Numbered from the stretch's first letter, positions 1 to 9,043 are shown. The stretch: DNA of 64,000 bases from CBFHMJ01 sp965656875 (GCA_965656875.1 CBFHMJ010000018.1:151912-215911); one strand, 5' to 3'. The notes: generated by a model from the sequence alone, not told the origin. A program made the numbers and translations.

Positions 1-1
1 T

Positions 2-478
2 ATGGAACAAGCGAAAGCAGTTGCTAAAGGTCTTGGTATCAGTGTTAAAGACAGCTGGGGTTTGGGTAAAATTCAAATCGAAATCTTTGAAGAAACCGCT
101 GAGCATCGTTTGATGCAGCCGACATTCATCACTGAATATCCGGCGGAAGTATCACCACTGGCTCGTCGTAATGACGACAATGATTTCATCACTGACCGTT
201 TTGAATTCTTTGTTGGTGGTCGTGAAATCGCAAATGGTTTCTCTGAGTTGAATGATGCTGAAGACCAGGCACAACGTTTCCGTGATCAGGTTGAGCAGAA
301 AGACGCTGGTGACGATGAAGCGATGTACTACGATGAAGATTATGTGACGGCACTTGAGCACGGTATGCCGCCAGCGGCTGGTCAGGGAATCGGTATTGAT
401 CGTCTGGTTATGCTGTTTACTGATGCACCATCGATTCGTGATGTGTTGTTATTCCCACACATGAGACATCAGAATTAA
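2..478 (+). CDS. lysS: Lysyl-tRNA synthetase, C-terminal part (5' end outside window)
   Basis: This is the C-terminal 158 residues of a class II lysyl-tRNA synthetase, which charges tRNA-Lys in the cytoplasm. The reading frame is open to the left edge, so the gene starts outside the window. The class II motif 3 region is visible near the end (GIGIDRLVMLFT), preceded by FVGGREIANGFSELND, which contributes to the lysine and ATP pocket in this family. The ending LLFPHMRHQN is typical for LysS. A bidirectional terminator lies about 70 bp downstream, and serA converges on it from the other side. Confidence 0.96.
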   Translation: MEQAKAVAKGLGISVKDSWGLGKIQIEIFEETAEHRLMQPTFITEYPAEVSPLARRNDDNDFITDRFEFFVGGREIANGFSELNDAEDQAQRFRDQVEQKDAGDDEAMYYDEDYVTALEHGMPPAAGQGIGIDRLVMLFTDAPSIRDVLLFPHMRHQN

Positions 479-550
479 GTCAATGCGTGAATCGCAAATC
501 ATCGCAAGATAACGCTGCGAGATAGCATTACTAAATAACATTACAAAAAA

Positions 551-579
551 ACGGGGCTGAAAATTCAGCCCCGTTTTTT
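551..579. terminator. Bidirectional rho-independent terminator between lysS and serA
   Basis: A perfect 10-bp GC-rich stem (551-560 with 565-574, loop AAAT) is flanked by an A-run on the left and a T-run on the right. It therefore works for both converging transcripts, lysS (+) and serA (-). Confidence 0.93.
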
Positions 580-608
580 ATGTCATTCGAGAAACTATTC
601 AACAGACT

Positions 609-1835
609 TTAGTGAAGCAGTCTTACGCGAATAGTGCCTTCAATAGCATTCAATTCTTTTACTGCTGTTTCAGCTTGTGTGCTGTCGATATCAATAACAA
701 CATAACCAATGCTTTCATTGGTTTGTAGATACTGACCCGAGATATTGATGTTATTTCTGGCAAAGATTTCATTTACTTTGGTCATGACGCCCGGCTGATT
801 GCGGTGAATGTGCATCAGACGACTGTTACCAGCATGCGCAGGAAGTGACACTTCAGGGAAGTTAACGGCTGAAAGGGTAGAACCATTATCGCTGTACTTA
901 GACAGTTTACCCGCTACTTCAAGGCCAATATTCTGTTGAGCTTCTTGTGTAGAGCCACCGACGTGCGGTGTCAGGATCACATTGTCGAATTGACGAAGTG
1001 GTGATACGAATTCTTCATCATTTGATTTAGGCTCAACCGGGAATACGTCAATCGCAGCACCGCCAAGTTGTTTCGTTTCTAAAGCGCTGGCCAGTGCTTC
1101 AATATCAACCACTGTTCCACGAGACGCATTGATCAGAATAGTACCTTCTTTCATTAAGCCAATTTCAGCGGCACCAATCATATTTTTGGTTTGCGGCGTT
1201 TCAGGCACATGTAATGTCACAACATCAGACGTACTTAACAAGGTATTCATGTCAACCTGGGTCGCATTGCCCAGTACCAGCTTATCTTCGATATCGTAAA
1301 ACTGAACACGCATACCGATATTTTCAGCCATGATGGATAACTGAGTACCAATGTGGCCATAGCCAATAATGCCCAGAGTTTTGCCACGAGCTTCGAAAGA
1401 ACCTGAAGCCGTTTTTTGCCATTCACCCCGATGAGCTTTGGCGTTCTTTTCTGGAATTCGACGAAGAAGTAGTAAGATTTCACCAAGCACTAACTCAGCG
1501 ACAGAACGAGTGTTAGAAAACGGTGCGTTGAAGACCGGAACGCCTCGTTGTTGTGCCGCAGCCAGATCAACCTGATTTGTGCCAATGCAAAAACAACCAA
1601 TAGCGACCAGCTTGTTAGCATTTGCCAGAATATCTTCAGTGATATTGGTTCTGGAGCGGATTCCCAGGAAGTGAACATCTTTGATTTTCTCTGCCAGCTC
1701 TTCAGGTGGCAATGAAGTTTTGATGTACTCAACATTGGTGTAACCGTTAGCTTTTAACGAATCAAGTGCGCGTTGATGGACGCCTTCAAGGAGTAATATT
1801 TTGATCTTATCTTTTGATAACGAAATCTTGCTCAT
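609..1835 (-). CDS. serA: D-3-phosphoglycerate dehydrogenase
   Basis: First step of serine biosynthesis: NAD-dependent oxidation of 3-phosphoglycerate to 3-phosphohydroxypyruvate. The 408-residue protein aligns along its whole length with the E. coli-type enzyme. It has the Rossmann loop GIIGYGHIGTQ, the catalytic region NASRGTVVD and LTPHVGGSTQEAQ, and a C-terminal ACT domain (SRLMHIHRNQPGVMTKVNEIF onward) that in this family binds serine as feedback inhibitor. I chose the start at 1835 (MSKISL), which has GAAGG upstream and matches the family; the frame is open to 1847. It lies downstream of rpiA on the same strand, separated by about 290 bp. Serine also feeds glycine to the gcv system located further right. 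Confidence 0.97.
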   Translation of the reverse strand: MSKISLSKDKIKILLLEGVHQRALDSLKANGYTNVEYIKTSLPPEELAEKIKDVHFLGIRSRTNITEDILANANKLVAIGCFCIGTNQVDLAAAQQRGVPVFNAPFSNTRSVAELVLGEILLLLRRIPEKNAKAHRGEWQKTASGSFEARGKTLGIIGYGHIGTQLSIMAENIGMRVQFYDIEDKLVLGNATQVDMNTLLSTSDVVTLHVPETPQTKNMIGAAEIGLMKEGTILINASRGTVVDIEALASALETKQLGGAAIDVFPVEPKSNDEEFVSPLRQFDNVILTPHVGGSTQEAQQNIGLEVAGKLSKYSDNGSTLSAVNFPEVSLPAHAGNSRLMHIHRNQPGVMTKVNEIFARNNINISGQYLQTNESIGYVVIDIDSTQAETAVKELNAIEGTIRVRLLH

Positions 1836-1847
1836 ATACCTTCTCAA

Positions 1848-2126
1848 CTCAAAATGTCTAATACAAAAACGTGTGAAACTGACCGGGTTTCACAAAATCA
1901 GCGAACGTGAATTACGTGCTGTGGTGATGACTGCGGTCATCGTCTGTTGAGTGGTGAACTCCAAAAGCCAACCTAAGCTGGGTTTACTGAATAATTCAGG
2001 GAAGACCCCGGAATACCACGACGAATGCGATCCATGCTTATTGTTTTATTATTACTTTTTGGCGTTAAGGGCTCGGTGATTCAGACCTGAGACCGAGAGG
2101 CGTCAGGTCTGCGACACAAGAAGCGA
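1848..2126. other. rpiA-serA intergenic region with two hairpins
   Basis: No gene is seen in these 279 bp. Two inverted repeats stand out. One is a perfect 6-bp stem, GATGAC/GTCATC, at 1926-1941. The other, at 2072-2111, has overlapping arms: CTCGGT pairs with ACCGAG (2072-2097) and CAGACCT pairs with AGGTCTG (2082-2111), so the two stems are mutually exclusive. There is no T-run on either strand. The region may be the 3' UTR of rpiA or a leader of serA. Confidence 0.4.
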
Positions 2127-2795
2127 TTAAGCGCCTTTGATTTCCGGACCTTGTGGTGTGCCGGTGATCACAATATCGGCTCCACGGCTTGCAAAAATGC
2201 CGTTGGTAACAACACCGACTATGTTATTGATAGTTTCTTCCAGTTTCTGCGGTTGTTCGATAGATAAATTGTAGACGTCAAGAATGACATTACCGTTGTC
2301 GGTCACAACACCTTCTCGATACACAGGGTCACCGCCAAGTTTTACCAGCTCTCTGGCAACATAGCTTCTGGCCATGGGAATGACTTCAACGGGTAATGGA
2401 AAGGTTCCTAATATATCAACCGATTTTGATTGATCAACTATACAGATAAATTTTTCTGCAACTGCTGCAACAATTTTTTCACGAGTTAGTGCTGCACCAC
2501 CGCCTTTTATCATTGCATTTCCGGGAGTTATTTCATCTGCACCATCAATGTAGACACTCAATTCAGCTACCCCATTAAGGTCAAAAACAGGGATGCCGAG
2601 AGCTTTCAGTTTTTCGGTAGACGCTTCGGAACTTGATACAGCACCATCGATTTTGTGTTTAATCGTATCCAGGGCATCAATGAAGTGGTTCACGGTGGAG
2701 CCTGTGCCCACACCGACAATGCTGTTGTCTTCTACAAATTGCAATGCAGCCCACGCGGCTGCTTTTTTCATTTCATCTTGCGTCATCGTATTCAC
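2127..2795 (-). CDS. rpiA: Ribose-5-phosphate isomerase A
   Basis: Interconverts ribose-5-phosphate and ribulose-5-phosphate in the non-oxidative pentose phosphate pathway. At 222 residues it has the normal RpiA length. Family signatures are GVGTGSTVNHFIDAL (phosphate binding), DGADEI, and KGGGAALTREKI, which contains the conserved acid and lysine of the active site. The frame can begin at a GTG at 2795; the ATG at 2786 (MTQDEMKKAAA) matches the E. coli start better, and neither has a clear Shine-Dalgarno. It lies between fthC (upstream, 83 bp) and serA on the same strand, the same neighbours as in enteric bacteria. Confidence 0.96.
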   Translation of the reverse strand: MNTMTQDEMKKAAAWAALQFVEDNSIVGVGTGSTVNHFIDALDTIKHKIDGAVSSSEASTEKLKALGIPVFDLNGVAELSVYIDGADEITPGNAMIKGGGAALTREKIVAAVAEKFICIVDQSKSVDILGTFPLPVEVIPMARSYVARELVKLGGDPVYREGVVTDNGNVILDVYNLSIEQPQKLEETINNIVGVVTNGIFASRGADIVITGTPQGPEIKGA

Positions 2796-2878
2796 ACTTT
2801 TTTGGTTTTTATCAAACCGGTTGGCTGATCAGAGAGCCAGTTATCGTTAATAACTAACCCTTACTTTTTGGACGGATT

Positions 2879-3487
2879 CTACCATTGAAAATGTTGTGTC
2901 GGTGTAATGATTTCATCCAATGGCATATCCCAGGATTCCGTCGGTAATTCGGTCACTTGCTGGCAATCATGAGCCAGTCCAATAACGGACGTTTTTGTTT
3001 TTCCTGCTGCCTGTAGCGCGGCTAATGTCCGATCATAAAAGCCACCACCCATGCCAAGACGATTTCCCTGGTCATCGAATGCGACGAGCGGTGTAAATAT
3101 AATATCGAATTGATTCAGTGGCAGAATATCGGGGCAGCTGAGCGGTGGTTCCTGAATTTTCAGGCGATTGGTGATAAGAGGCGTGGTGGGCAAAAACTGT
3201 TGAAATATTAAGTGACCGGGTCGGAAAGGATGAAGGACTGGTAAATAAACCTGCACGCCTTTTTCCCAGAACATATCGATGGTTGCCTGCGTGCTTAATT
3301 CACCATCGAAGGTCAGATAGACCGCAATACGTGAAGTTCTGCGCTCTGTCGTCAGTGCATCAAGCCGATCTGCGAGTGAGCGTGCCGCATCGACTTGCTG
3401 ATTAATGGTCAGTGAGTTCCGTCGTTCCCGTACTTCTTTACGTAAAGCCTTTCGCGCTTCTGCTGTGGTTAACGCTTCGCCTGTCAT
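2879..3487 (-). CDS. fthC: 5-formyltetrahydrofolate cyclo-ligase (YgfA/Fau)
   Basis: ATP-dependent conversion of 5-formyl-THF to 5,10-methenyl-THF, returning this folate form to one-carbon metabolism. The 202-residue protein starts with the basic helix KALRKEVRERRNSL and contains GMGGGFYDR, the family hallmark for nucleotide/phosphate binding. It is preceded on the same strand by the 6S RNA gene about 240 bp upstream. This ssrS-fthC arrangement is conserved in gammaproteobacteria, where the two are co-transcribed. The enzyme is functionally linked to the glycine cleavage genes in the same window. Confidence 0.95.
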   Translation of the reverse strand: MTGEALTTAEARKALRKEVRERRNSLTINQQVDAARSLADRLDALTTERRTSRIAVYLTFDGELSTQATIDMFWEKGVQVYLPVLHPFRPGHLIFQQFLPTTPLITNRLKIQEPPLSCPDILPLNQFDIIFTPLVAFDDQGNRLGMGGGFYDRTLAALQAAGKTKTSVIGLAHDCQQVTELPTESWDMPLDEIITPTQHFQW

Positions 3488-3727
3488 GGTTTATACCGCC
3501 GCTTGATAGTGGGTGTTAAATTGTAATGGAGCAATACAAAAAGTAGAAGGTAGCGGTTATTTTTTTAATGTATACGGGGGATTCTGGCAACTGATATTTT
3601 ACTGCGAGGTAAAATTGAACGAAAACCAGTCAATATGGTTGTTCCTGTAATTAGAAGTACTTTGGATGACAGATGGAAATCAGGCAGAAATGAATGAAAT
3701 TTAATGTGGTCAGTCAGGCGAGAAAAA

Positions 3728-3909
3728 GTGTCCCCCAATTAGCCGTAGTCGGATAAAGTCCTTGAACCCTGAGGTTCAAGTCGGCCCTGACTTCAATTCC
3801 GTAGGCTTCCTGATACGAGTCAGGCTTGCGCAATAGAGCTGGACAGCCAGGTCCTGGTATGGATTTATCGGCTCACGGACGATACCAACATACCAACGTC
3901 TTAGGGGAC
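3728..3909 (-). ncRNA. ssrS: 6S RNA
   Basis: 6S RNA mimics an open promoter and sequesters sigma-70 RNA polymerase in stationary phase. On the minus strand the sequence carries GTGAGCCGATAAATCCATACC, nearly identical to the 5' half of the E. coli molecule. It also has the 3'-half hairpin CTTGAACC..GGGTTCAAGG at about 3761-3780. The ends pair to close the long rod: GUCCCCUAA at 3909-3901 with UUGGGGGAC at 3739-3730. Length is about 182 nt, typical for 6S. A TATAAT box lies 6 bp upstream of the predicted 5' end, and fthC follows on the same strand as expected. A plus-strand open frame over this region is not a gene. Confidence 0.92.
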
Positions 3910-3915
3910 GGGGTA

Positions 3916-3921
3916 ATTATA
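3916..3921 (-). promoter_or_regulatory. -10 element of the 6S RNA promoter
   Basis: A perfect TATAAT on the minus strand is placed so that transcription would start at about 3909, which is the 5' side of the closing stem of 6S RNA. A -35 box is not convincing; TTTAAA with 18-bp spacing is the best candidate. Confidence 0.65.
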
Positions 3922-4076
3922 GCTGCAATTTTCCAGACGTTTAAAGTTATTCTTTGCTTACAAGGATCGTATGCGGAATTTATAACCGGGTTGCGGCCTG
4001 AGCATGGTAATTTCTGGCTAAGTAATGTCACGAATGTTAGGATTAAAGGCATTTTTTATGGCTGTGAATCCCTGTT
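3922..4076. other. Short 6S-UPF0149 intergenic gap; no zapA
   Basis: In enteric bacteria zapA sits between the 6S gene and the UPF0149 gene. Only about 155 bp separate them here, and I see no zapA coding sequence on either strand. The gap should hold the divergent promoters for 6S RNA and for the UPF0149-pepP-ubiH-ubiI operon. Confidence 0.6.
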
Positions 4077-4649
4077 ATGAGTCAATCGTTAACCAAACAT
4101 TTTGAAGACTTGCATCGTCGATTAACACAAGACGATATCTTTTCATCACCCGCTGAATTACATGGCATCCTTTGCGGCTTGATCGCTGGTGGCGCCTCAA
4201 ACGACAAAAGTGACTGGGTGAGTATAATCGCAGACTTCCTGAATGACGGCTTGTCATTCACTAAAGCGATAAAAACAGAATTCACCCGCCTGTTTGATGA
4301 ATCCAGAATGGATCTCGACAGTACTGAAGCAACGTTTGCACTGGTATTGCCTGATGATGATGAAGCATTGTCAGACCGTGCGGAAGCTGTTGTTGCCTGG
4401 GTTCAGGGGTTTTTGCTGGGATTTGGTGTTCATCAAACCAGTTTGAAAAGCATGTCTGATGACGTGAAAGAAATTATTCATGACTTTACTGAAATCTCAA
4501 AAATGTCAACGGAGATTGAGGAAGATGAAGAGGGTGAAGTTGCTTTATTTGAAGTCATCGAATACATCCGTTGCTCTGTGATGTTGTGCTACGCCGAAAC
4601 GGGTAGTAGCAATACGGAACAGCCTGCCGAAAAACGAACCCTCCATTAA
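4077..4649 (+). CDS. UPF0149 family protein (YgfB-like)
   Basis: A 190-residue cytosolic protein of the YecA/YgfB family of unknown biochemical function. Family landmarks are the N-terminal SPAELHGILCGLI helix, the central WVQGFLLGFG, and the C-terminal acidic stretch followed by FEVIEYIR. It is the first gene of a plus-strand run with pepP, ubiH and ubiI. This order (ygfB-pepP-ubiH-ubiI) is conserved in many gammaproteobacteria and supports the call. The gap to pepP is 14 bp, so they are probably co-transcribed. Confidence 0.9.
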   Translation: MSQSLTKHFEDLHRRLTQDDIFSSPAELHGILCGLIAGGASNDKSDWVSIIADFLNDGLSFTKAIKTEFTRLFDESRMDLDSTEATFALVLPDDDEALSDRAEAVVAWVQGFLLGFGVHQTSLKSMSDDVKEIIHDFTEISKMSTEIEEDEEGEVALFEVIEYIRCSVMLCYAETGSSNTEQPAEKRTLH

Positions 4650-4663
4650 GTGGTATTGTCATC

Positions 4664-5977
4664 ATGATTGAAATTGCAGAATTTGCATCCCGCCGTGACC
4701 GCTTTCGTCAGCAAATGGCTGAGAATACGGTTGCTGTTTTTCCTGCCAACGTTGAAGTAACCCGAAGCCGGGATACGGAATATCATTTCAGACAAGACAG
4801 TGATTTTCATTACCTTACGGGTTTTCATGAACCTGACGCGGTGTTAATCATTGCTAATGGTGAGCAGCCTCAGACGATTCTGTTTTGTCGTGAAAAAGAT
4901 AAATTGATGGAAACCTGGACGGGTCGTCGTGTAGGGCCAGAAAAAGCGGCTGAAGCATTTAGTTTCGATGCGGCTTACCCTCTCAGTAATCTGGACGATG
5001 AGCTGTTAGAGCAGATTAACGGTAAAGATGGCATCTATGTCGCCAATGGTCAGTACGATGCATTTGACGCACTGATCCAAAAAACCATTTCTACGCTACG
5101 TGCTAATCCTAAAAAAGGTTATACAGCACCGGGTGTTCAATACGACTCCCGGTTAATTACTGCTGAGATGAGACTGATCAAATCACCGGCTGAAATCGAT
5201 GTTATGGTGCGAAGCTGTGAAATCGCAGGTGATGCGCACAATAATGTGATGAAAACGGTCGCGCCTGGTCAATATGAGTATCAGGTTGAAGCGGGTATAA
5301 ATCATCATTTTGCCATGAACGGCGCACGACATCCTGCTTATGCATCAATTGTTGGTGGTGGGGAAAATGCTTGTATTTTGCATTACACCGAAAACAGCGA
5401 TGTGTTGAATGATGGCGATTTACTGTTAATTGATGCGGGTGGTGAATATCAGGGATACGCCGCTGATATTACGCGAACGATTCCGGTGAATGGTCAGTTT
5501 TCTGAGCCTCAGAAAAAGATTTATCAACTGGTATTAGATGCGCAACTGGCGGCAATGGAGTTTTACCGTCCGGGAGCAACGTTAAAACAGGCTTCTGATG
5601 CCGCCATTCGTGTTCTTACAACCGGATTGGTTGATTTAGGTTTGCTGTCGGGTGATGTGGATACACTGATTGAAGAGAATGCTTTCAAAGCATTTTATAT
5701 GCATGGCCTGGGACACTGGCTTGGATTAGACGTGCATGATGTTGGTGTCTATAAGATTCATGGTGAAGAGCGACCACTGGAGCCGGGCATGGTTATTACC
5801 ATTGAACCGGGTTTATATATCAGTGAAGACAGCGATGTAGATGACTGTTGGAAGGGGATTGGGGTTCGTATTGAAGACGATATTCTGATCACTGAAAACG
5901 GGCATCGCAATCTGACCGCTCATGTGCCAAAAACTATTGATGCAGTTGAAGCATTTATGGCAGAAGCGCGTCGTTAA
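4664..5977 (+). CDS. pepP: Xaa-Pro aminopeptidase P
   Basis: A cytosolic dimanganese aminopeptidase that removes the N-terminal residue preceding proline. The 437-residue length equals the usual PepP length. The creatinase-like N-terminal domain is followed by the pita-bread catalytic fold. Metal ligands are visible: DAGGEYQGYAADITRT (two Asp), HGLGHWLGLDVHD (His), IEPGLYI (Glu) and RIEDD (Glu). It sits within the UPF0149-pepP-ubiH-ubiI operon. Conserved co-location with ubiH and ubiI is known but has no clear mechanistic explanation. Confidence 0.96.
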   Translation: MIEIAEFASRRDRFRQQMAENTVAVFPANVEVTRSRDTEYHFRQDSDFHYLTGFHEPDAVLIIANGEQPQTILFCREKDKLMETWTGRRVGPEKAAEAFSFDAAYPLSNLDDELLEQINGKDGIYVANGQYDAFDALIQKTISTLRANPKKGYTAPGVQYDSRLITAEMRLIKSPAEIDVMVRSCEIAGDAHNNVMKTVAPGQYEYQVEAGINHHFAMNGARHPAYASIVGGGENACILHYTENSDVLNDGDLLLIDAGGEYQGYAADITRTIPVNGQFSEPQKKIYQLVLDAQLAAMEFYRPGATLKQASDAAIRVLTTGLVDLGLLSGDVDTLIEENAFKAFYMHGLGHWLGLDVHDVGVYKIHGEERPLEPGMVITIEPGLYISEDSDVDDCWKGIGVRIEDDILITENGHRNLTAHVPKTIDAVEAFMAEARR

Positions 5978-6058
5978 TATTAGCTTAGCAGCGTATTCGT
6001 TGTTCAAGCTGTGTTTCGTTTACTTATATCCGTGACAAACAACAGGTAGTTCAGAACG

Positions 6059-7261
6059 ATGGCAATCAAACAATTTGATGTAGTTATTGTTGGTGGTGGT
6101 ATGGTTGGGGCTTCTCAGGCCGTTGCGTTGCACCATCAATTTCCATCTTTGTCGATTGCTATCATCGAACCGGTGCCACAATCCGCAGCATTCCAGCCCA
6201 GTTATGATGGTCGTTCTGTTGCACTGGCCTGGGGTTCTTGTCAGATTTTAGATAAATATGGTATCTGGTCTGGCTTATCTCAGTACGCTGAGCCTATTTC
6301 TTCTATTCATGTCTCTGACCGAGGGCACTTTGGTAAAGCGCGTTTATCGGCTTCAGAATACCAGGTGCCAGCACTGGGTTATGTCGTTGAAGTGGTTTAT
6401 ATCGGTAAAGTGCTGCATGAACGCCTTGATAAAGCGGATAATGTGACATGGTTTTGCCCGAATAAGTTAACTGCAATTGAACCGATTAATGATGGCAATC
6501 GGTTGACGCTGGATAGTGGCGAACAAATAGATGCTGCGCTGTTGATTGCTGCTGATGGTGGCCAGTCAGCAACACGAAACATGTTGAATATTCGAACGTC
6601 GGCCAGTCCTTATCCGCAACATGCCATTATTGCGAATGTCTCGGTGGCTGACGGCCATGAAAACAAAGCATTTGAACGATTTACAACACATGGCCCGGTT
6701 GCGCTTCTTCCATTGTCTGATAACCGCTATTCGCTGGTCTGGTGTTTACCACCTGATGAAATACAAGCCACATTAGCATTGTCTGATGATGCTTTTCTGG
6801 AAGCCTTACAGCATGCTTTTGGTTATCGGGCGGGGCAGTTTGTTAAAACTGGCAAGCGATTCAGTTACCCACTGTCGTTAGTGCGTCCGGCGCAATTAAT
6901 TTCTCATCACGCCTTATTGTGTGGCAATGCCAGTCATACGGTTCATCCGATTGCCGGTCAGGGGTTTAACCTCGGTATTCGGGATATTGAAGCACTGGTT
7001 CAATTGTTAAAACCTGCCATTGCAGCGGGCGCTAATCCGGGTGAATACTCATTGCTACATCAGTTTTCGAATCACCGACTGAATGATTCAGGTCGGGTGA
7101 TCACAATGACGGATACTTTAGTCAAAATGTTTTCAAATGAAAGTCGATTACTGGCGTTTGGTCGTTCGCTTGGTTTGACCGCAATGGATATCATTGACTG
7201 CTTTAAACAGCCACTGGCAAAGCAGGCGATGGGGCTCAATACATCTTTTCCTAATCAATAA
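6059..7261 (+). CDS. ubiH: 2-octaprenyl-6-methoxyphenol hydroxylase (UbiH)
   Basis: FAD-dependent aromatic hydroxylase of ubiquinone biosynthesis, acting on the membrane-bound polyprenyl phenol intermediate. The 400-residue protein has the N-terminal dinucleotide fold VVIVGGGMVGAS, the internal AADGGQSATR motif and the C-terminal FAD/ribityl motif CGNASHTVHPIAGQGFNLGIRD. The last motif has Asn-Ala-Ser where most paralogues have Gly-Asp-Ala, as in UbiH proteins. It is followed at 18 bp by its paralogue ubiI, so the two hydroxylases are co-transcribed. Confidence 0.93.
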   Translation: MAIKQFDVVIVGGGMVGASQAVALHHQFPSLSIAIIEPVPQSAAFQPSYDGRSVALAWGSCQILDKYGIWSGLSQYAEPISSIHVSDRGHFGKARLSASEYQVPALGYVVEVVYIGKVLHERLDKADNVTWFCPNKLTAIEPINDGNRLTLDSGEQIDAALLIAADGGQSATRNMLNIRTSASPYPQHAIIANVSVADGHENKAFERFTTHGPVALLPLSDNRYSLVWCLPPDEIQATLALSDDAFLEALQHAFGYRAGQFVKTGKRFSYPLSLVRPAQLISHHALLCGNASHTVHPIAGQGFNLGIRDIEALVQLLKPAIAAGANPGEYSLLHQFSNHRLNDSGRVITMTDTLVKMFSNESRLLAFGRSLGLTAMDIIDCFKQPLAKQAMGLNTSFPNQ

Positions 7262-7279
7262 TAATCACGGTAATTTCTT

Positions 7280-8497
7280 ATGATCTCAACAGATGTGATA
7301 GTCGTCGGCGGCGGATGCATTGGTCTGACGCAGGCGTTGGCGCTGGCAGAGATTGGCATCAAGGTTGTCGTTGTTGATGCGCAGGCCGAGCAACAGGCTT
7401 TGTCAGGTGCGCCTCAATTACGCGTCAGTGCTATCAGTGCGGCCAGTGAAGCTATTTTTCGTCATCTTGGTGTTTGGGAATTGCTTGATGCATCGCGGCT
7501 TCAACCCTATGAAACGATGTCGGTTTGGGAGAAAGATTCATTCGGTAACATTGCATTTGACGCCGCGCAGGTTCAGCAACATCGGTTAGGGCATATCATT
7601 GAAAATGACAATATCCGATTTGCTTTGTATCAAAAGTTGAAGATGCTGGAGAATGTAACCGTACTGACTGAGCATCAGGTTAAATCAATCGAGCACGGTG
7701 AACGTGAAATACTGGTAACGACCTCGAAGAATGAATTATTAATTGGTCGCCTGGTTGTTGCAGCTGACGGCGCGAATTCTTTTGTTCGTCGTACAGAAAA
7801 TCTGCCGATTACGTTTCAGGATTATGAGCATACAGCGATTGTTGCGACAGTTAAGACAGAGCTACCGCATGATGCCTGTGCAAGGCAATGCTTTACTACA
7901 GACGGCCCGGTGGCATTTTTACCACTGTGGGATAAACATCATTGCTCGTTGGTCTGGTCCTGTTCACCACACCAGGCTGAGAAACGAATGGCAATGGATG
8001 ATGCTGAGTTCTCAAAAACATTAACGGCGACGTTTGATGCTCGGGTTGGGTTGGTTGAGGTTATCAGTAAGCGCGTCAGCTTTCCGCTGACAATGCGATA
8101 TGCCAGACAATGGATCGGCGACAGGGTAGTGCTTTGTGGCGACGCTGCACACACCATTCATCCGTTAGCCGGTCTGGGAATGAACCTTGGATTAGGTGAT
8201 GCCGCTGCGCTGGCTCAGGTGATTGGCGACGCACGAGAGAAAAATCCTGATATTGATATAGGCTCTGTTCAAACATTACGACAATATGAGCGTTGGCGTA
8301 AATCAGAAGCGCAGACGTATATCGCGGCGATGGAAGGACTTAAGCGGTTGTTCGGTATTGATAATCCAGTCATTAAATTAATTCGTACAACGGGATTATC
8401 TCTGGTGAATCAGCTAACGCCAGTCAAAGATGATGTCATAAAGCAGGCGATGGGAATGTCAGGAAATTTGCCAAAAATTGCAAAGCTAAAAAGTTAA
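7280..8497 (+). CDS. ubiI: FAD-dependent 2-octaprenylphenol hydroxylase (UbiI/VisC)
   Basis: Paralogue of UbiH that in E. coli carries out the C5 hydroxylation in ubiquinone synthesis. The 405-residue protein has VIVVGGGCIGLT at the N-terminus, VVAADGANSFVRR in the middle and CGDAAHTIHPLAGLGMNLGLGDAAAL near residue 290. Position directly behind ubiH separates it from UbiF-like members of the same family. It is the last gene of the operon; a strong hairpin lies about 35 bp downstream. Confidence 0.92.
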   Translation: MISTDVIVVGGGCIGLTQALALAEIGIKVVVVDAQAEQQALSGAPQLRVSAISAASEAIFRHLGVWELLDASRLQPYETMSVWEKDSFGNIAFDAAQVQQHRLGHIIENDNIRFALYQKLKMLENVTVLTEHQVKSIEHGEREILVTTSKNELLIGRLVVAADGANSFVRRTENLPITFQDYEHTAIVATVKTELPHDACARQCFTTDGPVAFLPLWDKHHCSLVWSCSPHQAEKRMAMDDAEFSKTLTATFDARVGLVEVISKRVSFPLTMRYARQWIGDRVVLCGDAAHTIHPLAGLGMNLGLGDAAALAQVIGDAREKNPDIDIGSVQTLRQYERWRKSEAQTYIAAMEGLKRLFGIDNPVIKLIRTTGLSLVNQLTPVKDDVIKQAMGMSGNLPKIAKLKS

Positions 8498-8531
8498 GTC
8501 CTTGTATCTGAATCAGTGTCTTCATACAGAT

Positions 8532-8564
8532 GACTAAATACATGGCGTGCAGATGTATTTAGTC
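8532..8564 (+). terminator. Hairpin after ubiI (probable operon end)
   Basis: A perfect 12-bp inverted repeat, GACTAAATACAT/ATGTATTTAGTC, has a 9-nt loop. No clean T-run follows, so it may act as a weak terminator or an mRNA 3' stabilising structure. The rest of the gap up to gcvT (to 9043) is AT-rich; I looked for a glycine riboswitch there and saw none. Confidence 0.5.
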
Positions 8565-8947
8565 GCTAATCCCTTCTAACTTATACCAATTCAATGTCTT
8601 TAAATGTTAACTTGACGGCATTAATGTATAAAAATTGTTTTTGTTATTTCGTCCTTTCGATTTGACTCGGGCTAAAAGAACATTTACCTTATTTCGGTTA
8701 TTTTTAGTTAGCCAGAAATACGCAGATTACGAAATAATCAGGTGAATCAGTTTTTTCCTGCTTTTGATACGATGAGATCTTACCTGTTGTATAAATACGT
8801 CAAAGGTACTTGATGTTGCTCAGGTATTTAATCAATATTTAAATTGTGTTTATAAAATTGTATTGATTAGATTTTTTTGGGAATCAGGTCTTTTATTCAT
8901 TAGAAAAACTAAGGAATGCGAGCTATCCAGCATACCCGGATTTAGGG

Positions 8948-8953
8948 TATAAT
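8948..8953 (+). promoter_or_regulatory. -10 box of probable gcv operon promoter
   Basis: A perfect TATAAT stands about 90 bp before gcvT in an otherwise gene-free region. No good TTGACA-like -35 is found at 16-18 bp, so the promoter may depend on an activator (GcvA in other gammaproteobacteria, by family knowledge). Confidence 0.45.
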
Positions 8954-9043
8954 CGGCTCTTTTTTAAACACACGACATAAATTATAACGGCGGATAAGCC
9001 CTGGTTGCTTTCATTCTGCTTTACCCCACTTGAGTGTATGTTT

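Noticed and set aside
2593..2850. 85-codon plus-strand frame over rpiA
   Set aside because: It is antisense to the clear rpiA coding sequence and has no independent support.
3826..4080. 84-codon plus-strand open frame
   Set aside because: It covers the 6S RNA gene and its promoter on the other strand and has no Shine-Dalgarno or protein-like composition.
8498..9043. Possible glycine riboswitch upstream of gcvT
   Set aside because: None of the conserved aptamer blocks (such as a CCGAAGG-type motif) is seen; only a hairpin after ubiI and a TATAAT box are found.
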